From: Oopsacas minuta
Taxonomy: Eukaryota > Porifera > Hexactinellida > Lyssacinosida > Leucopsacidae
DNA: 64,000 nucleotides
Assembly: GCA_024704765.1 (NCBI GenBank)
Contig: JAKMXF010000330.1
Coordinates: forward strand, 1-64,000
Reading direction: 5' to 3'
Every line of letters starts with the position of its first letter. Position 1 is the stretch's first letter. Shown in pieces: positions 24,301 to 36,700 of this stretch. Under the pieces are notes generated by a model. The model searched no databases, was not told the origin of the DNA, and was given only the letters and a program-made list of their open reading frames with translations. Made by a program: the position numbers and the translations under genes.

Positions 24301-24503
24301 CATACGCTATTAGATGATATAGATTAAATGTAGTAATCTAAACTGGATACAAGTGGAATATAGGAAAGACTTCAATCAGTGAGAATAGAATAAAATACAC
24401 ATGAAATTGCAGTTAGTTGGGTAGCCAGGGGCTTACAGCGCCCCCAGACCCCCAGCTGGGTTGATATCTCCCCCCCACCAGAGATTCCTGGATCCGCCAC
24501 TGG
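21376..24503 (+). mobile_element. hAT transposon, 3.1 kb, with broken transposase
   Basis: Terminal inverted repeats start CAGTGGCGGATCCAGG (left, 21376); the right end CCTGGATCCGCCACTG is its exact reverse complement, ending at 24503. Identical 8-bp target duplications GACAGGTT lie at 21368-21375 and 24504-24511. The element encodes a degraded hAT transposase on its plus strand (separate entry). A related truncated end, with a similar C-rich/G-rich sub-terminal tract and GGATCTGCCACT, lies at about 26138-26195. Confidence 0.95.
21760..24225 (+). pseudogene. hAT transposase (TTF zinc finger/DUF4371 type), inactivated
   Basis: The first frame (21760-22848) starts MNPKRKCLLDYFSS and contains the TTF-type cysteine/histidine region (GVVCVHCALFTSRE) and the DUF4371 region ending LADETTDSS, where one expects a catalytic Asp. 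A frameshift near 22840 moves coding to a second frame (about 22845-23449: DGCSTMSGYISGV, HCASHRLNFVLND, a typical hAT catalytic-core motif). An in-frame TAG at 23447-23449 interrupts it and the same frame resumes to 23743. After more damage, the C-terminal dimerisation block is readable near 23975-24110 (LPVTTCTPERCFSAMKIL) and then about 24120-24225 (DRIN-like tail RFALGKKRKIDF). At least one frameshift and two stops make it non-functional as it stands. Related proteins are annotated as zinc finger MYM type 1-like in animals. Confidence 0.9.
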
Positions 24504-24511
24504 ACAGGTTG

Positions 24512-25060
24512 ATTATTGCTGTCTTGCATGCTTATCTCAGGCCAATGACACCTGAGAGATTAGCGTACTTAGTTATCTTCAGATGTACATAATGACAACA
24601 TTTCTACTTTAGAATACATGGAGTAACTTGGGAAATATGTATTTTATATAATATTGAATATTTTCGAAAGGTGAATTCGTAGATCTGTCGATATTCTATT
24701 CTTAGTTGTATGGTTGAATTTGTTCTATGCTGATTTGTGTCTGAAATTCTAAACGCGAATCATTTCAGACTCTGAATTTATTCGCGTTACAAATTACATT
24801 AGCCAGTGAGTATAGTTTATTGGCTTGAAGCATTTAATGAATAAAGTACTGTTTGACCAAATACTGCTGGAGGGCTACACATCCTAGAGCCCTAATTGTG
24901 ATGTATTGGTTAGACTAACCATTAATAATTAATTAATATACACAAACAAAATATGTTATAATACGCAATGACTTTAGTTTCCAATCTAGACAGCTTAGTA
25001 GCCACCAATTAAAATCTATATAAATACACACAAAAAGGCAAAATTATTAAATTTGACTAA
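24512..25060. other. Intergenic upstream of bZIP gene
   Basis: Non-coding AT-rich sequence between the hAT element and the bZIP gene. It presumably carries the bZIP promoter; no clear promoter motif can be assigned. Confidence 0.35.
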
Positions 25061-25444
25061 ATGGCTAAACAAGATCGATGCAACCCACATATAATTGACA
25101 TAAATATAATCTTAGGTATATCCAAAGAAGAATTGATTAGCCATCCGATAGGTTATCTCCGGGCTCTTCTAAGAGAAAGGATTCTAAACGCTAATGATGC
25201 TGACCATTTGGATTACCAAGTTTTAGATAATTTATTATCTAAGACCAGACGTAAAGCTCAGAAGAACAAGTACGCGGATAATCATAAACAGAAGTATGAA
25301 TCTGAAATGAGTTGTTTATCAACCAATATATGGTCTCTTGTTGAGGAGAGAGATATCTTGTTACAAACAAAATTTGAACTGATGTACGAAATTGATAATT
25401 ACCGAACTACAATTGACTTCTTAATGGCCGCCAACCACAATTGA
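25061..25444 (+). CDS. Divergent small CNC/Maf-like bZIP protein
   Basis: Intronless, 127 aa. Residues about 17-60 (LGISKEELISHPIGYLRALL) resemble the extended homology/CNC region that precedes the basic region in Maf and CNC factors. Residues about 65-80 (TRRKAQKNKYADNHKQK) resemble a CNC/Maf basic region, but the usual Asn-x-x-Ala-Ala-x-x-Cys-Arg core is altered: a residue seems lost, and His-Lys stands where Cys-Arg is expected. Residues about 84-122 form a helix with heptad-like hydrophobics (LSTNIWSLVEERDILLQTKF). Small size and lack of an activation domain resemble small Mafs. If the basic region cannot bind DNA, it might act as a dominant-negative dimer partner (inference). Alternatively it is an unrelated coiled-coil protein. 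No paralogue lies in the window. Confidence 0.55.
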   Translation: MAKQDRCNPHIIDINIILGISKEELISHPIGYLRALLRERILNANDADHLDYQVLDNLLSKTRRKAQKNKYADNHKQKYESEMSCLSTNIWSLVEERDILLQTKFELMYEIDNYRTTIDFLMAANHN

Positions 25445-27778
25445 ACAACTAATACTTGGAGCTTGCTTACTACTTCTATCCGCTATCCACATTGCGCTAA
25501 CACTCGCTGAACCTAACTTATCTGTTGCATTCTGGGATATATATTATTTTTTATAGTGGAGCTTTGCTAATTGCATCATTTATTAATACACTAATGGCCT
25601 AATGACATTAATAAACATTTTTACTCAGAATATACGTATATCGGGAATAGTTAGCAGAAACATGAATTACAATCATTGGCACTGATTTCAGCAGGGTGGG
25701 GTCGGGTTTGCACATCAGTTAATCTGGAAATGACAGATGTAGCGGATCAATTCACTGACCTTATTTATTTAAATATTGATTTCGCAGGTCTGAAAAGTGT
25801 TGTATGTTTACAAAGTAGGACCGTTTTATCAACTGGGCGGTTTTTGTCGTAAATTCTGTATCCAACTTGTATACCGAGTGTGTGATCTATAATAATCAGA
25901 TGACTTAGATTAATATACAAGATTGTACAATTATATGGATGCTAATTCTATGTTCAAGTATTTTGATCTTAAAACAAATCACTTTCAATGTATATAAAGC
26001 GTATATGAGTGTTTTTATTCCGCTAATTAGTTCTATATTGATATTGATCAATTATAACCACATAATGACTGAGAAATCATAATTATTTGAATCTTAATTC
26101 CGTAATTGTAATAATAAAATCTTTCCAGATATTTTATAAATAGCCGGGTGGGGGTATATATATATCCCCCATCTCTCCTTGGATCTGCCACTCGCAACGC
26201 TAGCGTATACGTGAGTAGAATGTTTTGGGTAATTATAATTAATGAATTGTAATGTCTTGAATAGTATGTATCCCATGTAGGTTATATGTGTAGAACGTAA
26301 ATTATTCAGTAGAAAACAATTTTCCAAAGAGTTAAAATATAATTAGTTAGCCCCTAAAAAAATCCTAAAGCCCATCATACACAATGCAACTTTGTACATG
26401 CAACAAGGTAACATGAAAAAGGTCCAGACGACAGACTGGTAGTGCAGCTCAGGGTTATGTATTTTTGTTCTTTTCAAGGGAGGCACGCCCCCCTGACCCA
26501 CCGTATAGATACCGCAATGCACTGGACCCGACTGATTTTGGGCTCCAGGATCTGATAATTATTTCAGGATATTCAATATTATTCTTCCCCTAATGTACTT
26601 CATATTCTATCCTCAAATCCTATGAATAATATTCGGAATAATTCCTACGGTTACCCCCTGTATAACTTCTGAAACAAAATCTCTAGCATGATTTTGAATA
26701 ATATGCAAAAAGTGTGAAAATATGATTATTCATATCATAAATCTGTGAATTTGTAACTTTCAGACTCTGAAATTCTCAAATCGGACTCTTCGCACCTAAT
26801 TACCCTGACAACATGTTGAAACCTAATCTCTAGCTTACTTTTGTATTTTACATAGAGGTGTGAAAATATGATTAAAATGTGTAAATATTCACTATATTCA
26901 CTAAAAATTCATACTCTAGCAAATCTCGTAAACCAAAATGTATATGTATTTTCATGTTAATCGGACTGCTAGATTTCGCACGGCCGCGCGTACGAACGGA
27001 AGTCGCACATTGTCCATGCCATTAGGACATCTTCCTATAGGAACTGCACTAAAAATATAGGAGTACTTCAAGGTCTGCTCACTATTATGATTTTGCCCAT
27101 TTCCTATTGTCAATATATTACGGTAATCTATCTTTCCAAATACATTTTACTTACTTAACTGGCTGTCTGGGCTACGGTGGGGGTCGCAAGCTAGGCAGCT
27201 GGGGCCGAAAAACACGATTCGTTGCGATATGTTTGACTTTCAGTTTACATTTTGTGAAGTGGGCCGGTGTAAAAATTTCCCCAGGCCAAATTCTTGAGCC
27301 AGTCCGTCCCTTTTTGTGTAATCTATAATATCCATTTCCCCAGCCGATAAGGTATTTTGCTTCCTGCCAGTAAACAGTGAATTCATTAGACATGAAAGTG
27401 AACCCCCAAGGATTATGGTACATATGTTCAAATATTATGTCCATAACAAAATAATTGTATTTTGTAATACGAACGTAAATAATAGAAAAGAGAGAGAGAA
27501 ACGGTGATTCATATCTTAGTACAAAATATTAAAACAAATATACAGCTCATCATATACAAATGTAAATAATTATTAGTTATAGTATGATACTATAATAAAA
27601 TAACAAAATTTAGCAGATTAGTAGCATTCCTGAGGACATTACAGTTGTCATGTTTGAGTGGAGAAGGAAAGGAACTTTAAACCATTAACAAAGCTAGCCG
27701 TATAGACTATTAGAGATCCATTCAAGTGATTAGATTTATCTGTTCCATTGAGCGAAAATATAAATATAGCTGCGTTGG
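25445..27778. other. Intergenic with dispersed repeats
   Basis: No gene supported. About 26138-26195 is a truncated hAT end related to the 21376-24503 element. About 26650-27070 is the longest copy of a dispersed repeat, with words GTGTGAAAATATGATTA (twice), AATCGGACT and CTTCCTATAGGA. About 27158-27330 holds GC-richer text (GGCCGGTGTAAAAATTTCCC) that looks like transposon interior. The ORFs here are repeat-derived. Confidence 0.4.
26650..27070 (+). repeat. Dispersed repeat, longest copy
   Basis: A family with copies also at about 1100-1250, 3355-3440, 13590-13790 and, inverted, 39725-40080. Ordered landmarks are: ACAACATGTTGAAACCTAAT, CTCTAGCTTACTTT, GTGTGAAAATATGATTA, AATCGGACTGCTAGATTTCGCA-like word, then CATTAGGACATCTTCCTATAGG near 27020-27045. 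No ORF, and ends are not clearly defined, so I cannot name its class. Confidence 0.6.
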
Positions 27779-30700
27779 TTATAAATTATTTTGTGCAAGC
27801 TTGAGTACAGGTTTGTTCCTAGGAATTGGAGGTTTAGGTCTCATAAGTGGGGGAGGGGGAGGAGGATGTGATAAGTGTTTGGCCGCAAAAGCTGAGGTAG
27901 GCAATAAGTGATGTGAAAGACTCTGCTGGATTGGAATGGAGGGAGGGTAGTCATGTGATCTTCTTTGAGGAATTCGCGGTTTTGGAGTTGGGAAATCTTC
28001 CATAACCTGATTATAAAATAAATTACTTTCTGAACAGTCGTTGATAGAACTGACCCTCCTGACAATAGGAGCGCGGTGTGAGTGCTCAGGGATCTCTCCT
28101 AAGGTATCATCTCCGTTGTACCTGCGGGAGGAAGGAGCAGGAGATATCCTTCTTGTGATTGCTCTATGCTTTGTGTTCAGACTCGTGTCCTCAATAGCAG
28201 CACTCCTGCGAAAATTATTACGGTTAGGGACTTTTGGTATTGAATTCTTGTCCCGCTTGAGGGCTGTATCCAGAGATGCTAATTGGTGATTCATAAGGTG
28301 GATGTCGTTCATTGGGGGTTGTGATAGTCTGTGAGAGTGAGGTAGAGGCTTCTTCGGGGGAGTGGGGATTTTAGGAAGAGGTGTGTGATTCAATAACTTG
28401 GGAGGCGGGATGGGAGGAGGATGTGGGGATGGAGAATGGGCACGTCTAGAAGGTCTGGGATAAGGGGGAGGGTTAGTAGGAGGACTCTTCCGTTGTTGCA
28501 AAGCACGCTTTACCTCTACAAGGAGAGAATCATATATATCAACTTTTTCATTTTGAATAAACTCGGACTGATCAAATACTAGCGGATTATGAACAGGTTT
28601 GATGTCAACATTCCGTATCGGGTTAACAACCATTGAATACGAAGAAGTAGGTGCTGTAGGATATCCGAGACTGTTATTTTGAATTATGGAATCAAACTTT
28701 TCAAATTTTAACATCCTTAAGCAAATGTTCGTGATATATATTGTCATGTATTTATACTATAAATACTGTTACAGGGTTTGGCTTCATTTAGTCGCAAACT
28801 TGTGATACTAGAAATCATGATTATTGGATTATTATTTTAATAAATAACTATATTTTGAAAAAACGACGAGTAATATTCACATTTATAACACGAAGCAATT
28901 AAAGTGAGATATGGCATGGTTGGGATGAAGACTAGCAATTACTAACCATCATCTACACTTGAAGAACTAAACATTGTATTTAGTCGCGTGTGGATGTCCT
29001 TGAACTTAGGGCGATCATCTGGTTTCCATTGCCAACCTAATGAAAGAGACCATTAAATATTGATTGATCACAACAGAATTAGTATACAAGATAACAAAAA
29101 GTGTAATTTTAACATAGTCACTATTCACTGGGTAAGTAGAAATTGACATAAACAGACACAGGAAATGTATTATTGCTTCAATTGTTAGAAATAATCGCGA
29201 AATCTTATATAATTATATTTTGGCGGAACTGAGTGGAATTGTCTGTATGAGGCCTGACTAGCTATAAACGTAGTATAAGGAATACAGATGGAAACTTGTG
29301 TGAATTCAAGTTGCAACCATATGCAGTTTAGACTTAAAGTAATCCAAGAAAGGAAATGACGGTACTAGTAGGTACTAGTAGCTACAGTCAGTTAATGAAT
29401 TCCTGTATAGTTCCAATCATTGTGGATATACAAACACTTATAGTTAGAAATATACATCACAAAGAAATTAAATTATTGTTAGTTTTTGCAATCGTGGCCT
29501 GAATTACGTATAATAAGGTTAGAATACACAAACTTACACTCGTGCATCAATTCATAAATAGGATCCGGACAGCCATCAGGCTGCAGCATCCTCTCTCCCC
29601 GCTCCAGGATTTCAAACACCATGGGGAGATCAATTCCAGGATATGGTGTCATTCCATAGGTAGCTAGTTCCCATAGTAATATGCCGAAAGCTAATAAAGT
29701 AGGAACATTTAAACATAAAGAATGTGTTGGTAAAAGTTCAATCAACTACAGTTATACCGAAGCTGAAGGAATCGCTATAATTACTTGTATATAACCGATG
29801 AAACTTAAGTTACTTTAACTCTTGTGAACTATATTTGTACAATTTGGCAATTTAAGACTTCAATATAAGCGGCAAATTCGATATATCCGTGTTCAATATA
29901 ACAGAAGTCACCGTAGTAAGAAAATAACTGACCCCAAACATCAGATCTAATGGAAAATTGGTTATATGCTAGAGCTTCAGGAGCTGTCCATTTAATAGGA
30001 AACTTTGTCCCTTCTTTCGCCATATAAATTCCTCCATCATCATCCTTTATTAATCTAGATAAGCCAAAGTCAGCAACTTTAACTTTATGATTCTCGCCAA
30101 CTAGACAATTCCTTGCTGCAAGGTCTCTAGATAAAATGTATTAGGTATAAATAGCAATAAAATTCATATATAGAATATTTGTGGTATCCTAAAAGGAATA
30201 TTTTAGAACTTTCGCAACGATGTTAGCGGAAAAGAATCAAATTTAAAAAAGATAAAGTACAAAAGTAGCAATACTTAGTGTTACATATACGACTTAGAAA
30301 GTAAACAAATGTTTACCACAAATATTCGGCTTATTGTTCATATGTTTTGATCAAAATAAAATTGGCAAATAAGGCAAAAACTTGCAGTTTGACCTACCAG
30401 TTTCGATTTGGAATTATTTCAAAGTTTTTGCTCCAGTATACACAAAACAATGTGGTTAGGAACGCTTACTCGTGCTGGTTGTGTACTTTACGCTATTCGA
30501 AAGATGTACTGCCTGGCCAAAAGTATTAGAACACCCTGTCGAACCAAATATCAGTATTCATGAATAGCAACCTAACCAAATACTGATATTATTCGTTAAA
30601 TCAACCGAATACTGCTGATAATTTTCGGTTTGGGCTAACTGAATAACGAATATTGAATTGTTCAGTTATAGCCTTGGCATTAATTTATACAAATAATTTC

Positions 30701-33700
30701 TTTTTATCAGAAATGAGTTGTATAAATTAATGAATTGTTCGAATAATTTGCAATTCATATATTGATTAATATTTATCATTATCCAGAAGTCCAAAAATTA
30801 ACATATGCAATAAAGGACGAGTTTATATTTTGGATTACAGGTCCTTAAATCCACCAATCCAATCCAGATATGAGAAAACCTTCAAGGTATACCATTCAAT
30901 CATTCCTTTCTACAAGAAATGTATAATTCGAATAATTCAAATACTATTTTGAATGTACGTCTTAGCTTTTGTTGAGAGAAAATTCACTCATCTAAATTAT
31001 CCGAGCAAATAGTAAACCTCATAGCTATGTAAACTATATCTAAGACGCTATTTTCCGTGTATATAACCAGAATAATATCAAACAAATACGTATGTATGTG
31101 TACCTGTGAATGAAATTCTTCTCTTCGAGATAAGCCATAGCTGAAGATATTTGAGTAGCCATGTATAGGAGAGTAACAGCGTCCAATCCCTTACCACTAG
31201 TGCTTCTTAGGTAGTCGAGCAGATTGCCTTTAGGCATGTATTCTGTAACGATAAAGAATGGAAGTTCTCTTGTACAAACCCCCAGTAGCTGAACGAGATT
31301 AGGATGACGGACCTTTTTCATTATAGAAGCTTCTTTCAGGAATTCTAGACTATCCATAGTATCTTCCTAAATATGTATGTAATATTAAATATTCATCTGA
31401 GACATATATATTATGACATAACATTTCACAAAAAGGCCATATAATTCGCAAATCACCTATAAAAGTAGTACATTGCGAAATGTTTGGGCATTATACAAAC
31501 TGCCCATTTCCCTATATTACATACACCCCAGAGTTACCAGCATTTGTAGCAATAGCTTGTATTAAGAAATATTAAAATTCGAATTATTCCTGTTAGGGTC
31601 ATATTTTTTATAGAAACTATTATCCTTACTTATCTATCTTTTGCAATAATCCGTAAAAACGGTATGATGACCAGCATATGGAAAGTGATAGGTTGGGGTC
31701 TATCTATTACCCAAACATCTACATGTACCATAATTATTGATTAGATTTGAAACATCATACAATATGAATTTGATAGATAAATAAAGCAAGTATTAGAATG
31801 CCACTAAAACTAATCCCTCGTGTATTGAGTCCTGAACTTATCTACGTACTAGCTAGGATGGGACATGGAGACACTATTGTGTTCGGAGATGCAAACTTCC
31901 CGAGCACGTCTGTCAGCAAGGCAGGACCAGAAATTGTCCGTGCAGACGGAATGGACATCCCAACCCTACTGAAAGCAACACTCAAGTTGTTCCCATTGGA
32001 TACCTACGTCGCTGCTCCAGTCGGACTGATGCAGATAGTTCCAGGTGACATAGAGAAGGGACTGAAAACCCCAGTATGGGATGATTATAGGAAAATCGTA
32101 AAAGAGGCGGAGGGAGTTGAAGTTAACTTTGAAAAGATAGAAAGGTTTGATTTTTATAAACGTGCTAAGAATGCGTTTGCAATAGTTGCGACAGGAGAGC
32201 AGGCCCTGTATGGTAATATTATCCTCACTAAGGGTGCTATTCCTCCGGATGCTTGAAGAATTACGAAGAAGTGTAAAATACAGCAATGACAAATAAACTT
32301 GTACTACTTTTCAATGTCTTAGCTTAGGTTACCTAATTAAATGTTTAGCATTTGTAATAATTATAACTTTACTAACTTCCATAATTTAAAAACATATGCA
32401 GGGCTTAGCCCTCCCCATGGACAGGATGACTCTGGAAACGACGCCTAAAACGATTCTATGCACGTTTTAGGAATACCGAATAGCTTAAATATGTAATCAC
32501 AATTGGGGTTTGGGAGAAAGATATAAGATCTACGAAACAGTATATGGTTGATGAACGTGATTATTAGTTTTGTTTGAGGAATGAAGGAAGTCTATAGCTA
32601 CGAACATTATTAAGCTGACCATCCACGATGTAATTGCAACTTTGTAGCATGCAACATTACATGTGTTATTAGCATGGCCTACTTAATACACGGGCGTCTA
32701 TATCACAGAGTAGAGGCAGATTTAGTGTTTAAAGCATTGAACTTTTTATCTATTTTGATTGAAATATTATAATCAAATTCATGTATTACTACGCCTATGT
32801 TGAATACACGTACAAACAAAAATCATTTATTTATTAGAATTTGTATATGTACCGTACAAATAAACAAATTTTTGATAACGTTACTATTAAAAAGAGCCTA
32901 ACCCATGTGAATATGAAGGATGGCCGTAAGAACGTGCTAAGTAGTCTCAATGAATTCCTCATATACGAAAACCGCTAGAAAGTATAATTGGCAAAGTGTT
33001 AGTTTGTCTGAAATGAAAACTAAATCGACCTTCTATTTTTCAGCCTACGGAAACATACACAACCGTGTATTAAGTAAGCAATGGTGATATTAGATTAATT
33101 TCATTATTGTATTCCCTAACAAGGGATAAGAGCTTGCAATTCTATTGGTAAAAGTGGTGGGAATATGGTTCCTAGATGCATTGTAAAGCAGGACTGGTTT
33201 TAATCGACGGAATCCATGTAAAACAAGTGAAAATGTAACAATACTGGCCTGCAACCATTATACTACAGTCCCACAGTGTATGTATGAAAATAAATTATAT
33301 TACAATTGTATTATGTCGAAAGAGAATCCACAGGAGTGTAGAATGAGGAAAGGGGGTAAGGGGGTAAGGGGGTAAGGGGGTAAGGGGGTAATAGATTGGC
33401 GCTAGAAGTTGTTTTACAAAACCAAAGCAGACTGTTTAGGAAATTTCTAGCATTTTAAGTAAGGCTACATACTAAAACAGCTGTAAATTTACAGTATTGG
33501 TTTATGTGTACCATCGATTATCCTCTTCGTTGTTTCGATATCTCCACAAGTATTTCTTTCTATTTAAAATGATATTACCTGAAATATAAATCAAATGAGT
33601 ATTTTGAGATGCAACTTTTCAGTATCAAATTTTAAAAATAATTATTACAAGATTTACCAAATGTGTTAACATACCTTGAATGTTTTAACTGCAACTGTCC

Positions 33701-36700
33701 TATTGCAATACTTCCAGAAAGCTTGATATACATCTCCATACTGACCCCCTCCCAACCTCTTACCCATCTCTATTTCACTGCGGTTAATCTCCCAGTGATC
33801 CTCGTGAGAGACCCCGAATATCGGAGGTTTGTTAGGGTTGTTAGCTGGGTATGTGAGATTAGTTATAAGTCCATCTGGTCGAATCGAGTGGTGCTTAACA
33901 AGATCAACAAGTGCTTTGAATTTGAACTCTGGAGTTACAAAATAGTGAGATTTTTCTAAGTTGACTCGATAATGATAGACCTTCCCCTCAAACCTGAGAG
34001 ATATCGAGTATTGTCCAGCAATGCTCTCGCTCTCTCGCACGAGGAAACTCCCATTAATCCCAGTACTCAGGAAGTACTCAGCTTCATTACGGGAAATACT
34101 ACCATGATACCATGCGTATTTTTTGAGGGATGTTACTGGCGTGACGTAATTAAACGGAAACCATCCTGAGTTACCATTAGAGTTTGTGCCTTCTGCCCAG
34201 CTATAGTCACTATTGTATTGGTGTATTGTGACTTTTTCATCCTTTTTAATACTCAGCTGTCCTTTCGTGGTTGTCTGTAAATTAATATGTCAAAATAGTT
34301 CAAAAGATAAAATAATAAATCAACAATATATTACAATTTTCATTCATGCATATTTGGCCTTGTCCAAGTGATTATAAGGCTCAGCAATTTCATTTTCTAT
34401 AAGCCATAAATTTAAATTTAAAACCATAGAGACCACGAGGGGCTGAGGACACCTAAAGCAATAAGAATTGAGAAATGTTTGTTATTCAGGTGTTTCAATT
34501 TGTAATGTGACCTAGCACGTGGAGTACCCTAGTTGCCATTATTCAGGTTACTATAGAAGTGATATAAAAAGTAACAAAGTGATCATAAGCTGAATTACTA
34601 TTGCATAAGGAACTCTAAAAGAGAATATTCAGAGAGAAACAGCTTGGGGGTATGGGTTCAGTCTTATGAAACCTAGATTTGTGAAATTCCGAAATCTAAC
34701 TGAAAGGGTTCAGATTTAATTTTGAAACACGAGTAGGATAACTCTGTTCTCCTAATTTTATTTCAATAATCGTAGTGTAATATACAAATAATTGATAAAA
34801 ACAGTTTAAGAAATAATGAAAATATAACTCCAAATCTTGTCATCATTATTGTCACATTTTACAGCAACAATGGGGTCCACTTAAATATAAATGAAATTCT
34901 AGTATTATGGGCAATAGAGTACAATGGATAAGTGCTATACTAAGGTCGTATAATCAGATTAACAGTGTTTCGCAACCTTTTTCGAACTGCGACACAGCTA
35001 CAGATGATTTGAAAGCATGTATTCTATCCCAATGACATTTAGGGGCACACTTAACAACATACTGAGGCACAACGTCTGAGAAACACTGAACTAGATACTT
35101 TTAACGTATTATTGAAATAAATAATACGCATTAATAGTCTAGAAATCCAGACAACAGGAACAGGAGAAGTTCAAGATAACTGAAATAGTAAATTAATCAA
35201 CAAAGTTATTACAACTGGTAACTTATCTTATATAAATCAATAAATAGTAAGCGAATATTATAGATTACTAACTCACATTAAACTCATGTAGAACAAGACA
35301 AATATTTTCATCTTCATTACTACTAGCACTACATGGACTACCAAACATATCAGGGCTGTCAGAGTTACATCTTGGAGCAAAACTCTCTCTTGAAACATCA
35401 GACATAGAGCGACTACTCATACTTCCGATATCTGACAGGCTCTGAAGTTGAGGGTGAGATATTTCAGGCAGGCTGAAACCTGGGGTCAGTTCTACAATTA
35501 TGAAATATATAATTTAACCGAAATTATTAATAGAAATAACACAGAATTGAAATATATGTCAACTAGTCAGAGATGTTTGTATTAGAGTAAGATATAAATA
35601 CTGATATTCCAAACTGAAATATTGAGACAAAGAGAAGAATTCAACTAAGTTAGAATACAAATGAATTATTGAGCATTGCACTGGTTTAGTGTAGAAGAAA
35701 CCTCTGCAGATTCTGCATAATTCTCAATATGTCATAGTCCGAGCCCGTACGACTACTATAGAGCAGTCAGTACAGTATAATTGATTATTTTAGCCAAACA
35801 TTCACCTATTATTATTACCCAATAGTATGCCGATAAATATGTTTGAGAAGTATTTTTACTAAATTGCGTATAAGGATTGTGAACCCTGTCCTGTCTATGC
35901 AACATATTATGTTCCGTATAATGGCTGCTGTTAGATCGTAGAATAATACAATACTGTATACCTGTGGCGACTTTTATCAAATTAGTGCCTGGATGACCGA
36001 CCACTTGACCACTAAAGATAGTTTAATTATTACAACAATTCCAATAATAGACTAGGCAATTGACTATATACGTATAGGCCGGTTATAAGGACACCCTTGG
36101 GTGTTACAAATACGTAATTAAAACTTCTCTCCCGATTCCAATTGGATTATATTGGAACCTCCCGAAACGACTCTGTGAGAATCGGACAACCTACCCATAG
36201 CACAACTGCCGTAAAGTGTCCGTTATTCAGAGGTTCCGCGGTATCGGGATTAAGACGATTGTTCGTATATCGGGTGATGTTATAGTAGGTATATTTGTAT
36301 AGCAATTTATAGATTATAGAGTGTTGAATTTGAAAAATTCGAAAAATTGATTCAAATAATTCATTAAAAATGCATTAAATTAATATTAATAGTACACATT
36401 GTAAGGGTTAACAATGAAAAATAAAATTTAATAATTCAGTCTCTTGATTGTTAACTTCTATCTCCCTGTAGAGATTAATCAAACTTCATATATTATTATT
36501 TACACTACACAACAACTAACAACTTGATGCAATATCAACAATAGCAGAGAACCGTTATAATTCTCTAATTGGACCTGAAACCACATGAATATATGGCGAG
36601 ATGAAAGGAATGAGAATCTTACCATAATTTGTTTATGATATTAAAATGCTAGATATAATAGATATTTAATAATAGCATTTTAGAATTGTCAAGTTAGTTG

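Noticed and set aside
27779-28747. Full 322-codon frame as a separate proline-rich gene
   Set aside because: Its position, strand and phase fit the last ABL exon, and ABL otherwise lacks a terminal exon. Its extra N-terminal residues upstream of about 28653 are not needed.
36076-36245. Possible MITE (GGACACC...GTGTCC and an AGAGGTTCCGCGG end)
   Set aside because: The left terminus cannot be matched to the right one, so boundaries cannot be drawn.
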